Shown piece by piece: positions 34,322 through 34,968 of a stretch of 34,968 bases of DNA. Position 1 is the stretch's first letter. Each line of letters starts with the position of its first letter. A model generated the notes under the pieces. The model was given only the letters and a program-made list of their open reading frames with translations, was not told where the DNA came from and searched no databases. A program made the position numbers and the translations under genes. Origin of the DNA: a virus. The stretch covers positions 1-34,968 of the IMG/VR virus record IMGVR_UViG_3300030677_000013, one strand, 5' to 3'.

Positions 34322-34968
34322 TCTGCCCTCGCTGGCTGCTGGATCCGAAGGTCCTCGGGGAAGTTCTCGATGTCTGCGAAGCCGGTCGTCATATCGAGCT
34401 GGGAGAGCTGCTTCTGAAAGAACGGGACGTCTGCATAGGCCGCCTGATCGCGGATAAACCGGAAGAAGTGGTGCGGTGTCGGACGAATCTTACTCAAGGG
34501 GCCACTCTCTCCGCCCACCACGATCCACGAGATCGGCCCTTCGATGGGCTGGTCGTCGATCGTCAGATGAAGGAAATCGTGAATCCCGCCGCCGCAATCC
34601 TCGCACCGACCAGACTTCGCGTCGAAGCTGAATTTGTGTGGCATCCACGGCCCCAGATTCACCGCCTCAAGTAGAGGCTCCATCGACAGCCAGCGCATGT
34701 GAACCGGCCAGAGGATGATGATGGGCATGCGGAGGTCAGCGTGGCGCTGGGTTCCAATGCTCGCGCCCCAATGAACGTGCTTCATCCGCCCCACAAGCTC
34801 CCTCCGCGCCGGGGAGCTGGTCATGTACTCCAGCGCCCGCCCGACGCGCTTGGTGAGAACCTGATAGATGTGCCAATCGGCCTTCGCCATCACATACATA
34901 ATCTGGTCGACCATGTCGAAGTCCAGCTTCTCGTGGAACAAGTCGCTCATTGAATTTACAAAGATCCG
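34318..34968 (-). CDS. DUF5131 (phage Gp37/Gp68) family protein, 5' partial
   Basis: The frame is open to the right edge of the window: the six codons before the first internal ATG (34950) read R-I-F-V-N-S and join M-S-D-L-F-H-E. This R-x-F-V-N-S-M-S-D-L-F-H motif is the middle of Gp37/Gp68 proteins, so the N-terminal part (with the usual Cys cluster) lies outside the window. Other family marks are YQVLTKRVGRALEYM, H-W-G-A-S-I-G-T-Q, RWLSMEPLLEAVNLG, W-I-V-V-G-G-E-S-G and D-V-P-F-F-Q-K-Q. The family is common in phages and has radical-SAM-like features, but its reaction is not known to me. Confidence 0.85.
   Translation of the reverse strand, partial: RIFVNSMSDLFHEKLDFDMVDQIMYVMAKADWHIYQVLTKRVGRALEYMTSSPARRELVGRMKHVHWGASIGTQRHADLRMPIIILWPVHMRWLSMEPLLEAVNLGPWMPHKFSFDAKSGRCEDCGGGIHDFLHLTIDDQPIEGPISWIVVGGESGPLSKIRPTPHHFFRFIRDQAAYADVPFFQKQLSQLDMTTGFADIENFPEDLRIQQPARAE

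Noticed and set aside
1-34968. CRISPR array, tRNA genes, integrase, attachment sites, replication origin
   Set aside because: Looked for on both strands; nothing with the needed structure was found.

Overview
This window is a 35-kb piece of a tailed-phage genome, free phage or prophage, from an unidentified GC-rich bacterial host. No host genes, tRNA, rRNA, integrase, replication gene or CRISPR array is visible. The gene order is that of a contractile-tailed phage (myovirus-type) with a short, simple baseplate. Both ends of the window cut through a gene. The genes are packed with 1-8 bp overlaps (mostly ATGA, GTGA or TTGA), which fixes many starts. All but one gene lie on the minus strand, so the functional order runs from right to left.

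Right arm (about 34968-27300): an accessory region of small genes. It holds a DUF5131 (Gp37/Gp68) family protein cut by the window edge, an HNH nuclease, several Cys-rich zinc-ribbon proteins, a J-domain protein, small membrane or exported peptides, a Tat-signal protein, and a repeated short motif shared by several neighbouring genes. Many of these have no recognisable family.

Packaging and head (about 27200-8800): small terminase candidate, HNH nuclease, large terminase, DUF1073 portal, Mu F-like minor head protein interrupted by an intein, DUF2213 protease with an internal scaffold start, Gp24-like cement protein, DUF2184 major capsid protein, DUF4054 connector, head-tail joining proteins and an LIC_12616-like neck protein. 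A GIY-YIG homing endonuclease gene sits directly behind the capsid gene, with its own promoter and a hairpin over its ribosome binding site.

Tail and baseplate (8824-1): DUF3383 sheath, DUF3277 tube, tail assembly chaperone with a -1 frameshift site, tape measure with a lysozyme-like domain, Dit-like protein, Pam3-type plug, hub, Gp138-type spike, gp25-like wedge, baseplate J and a partial DUF2612 protein.

The most striking feature is at 19137-19964. The intein in the minor head gene carries, on its opposite strand and almost end to end, a 246-codon gene (19203-19943). It encodes two helix-turn-helix units followed by a Vsr/DUF559-like (EDxHD type) nuclease, with a strong ribosome binding site. 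It is the only convincing plus-strand gene in the window. The two reading frames are in exact codon register, so the protein-splicing domain and its apparent homing endonuclease are written on the two strands of the same DNA. This would be an antisense-nested form of the usual intein plus endonuclease partnership.

Candidate rho-independent terminators follow the large terminase, the 108-residue exported protein, the 181-residue protein and the major capsid gene, so the late region is probably several transcription units rather than one.
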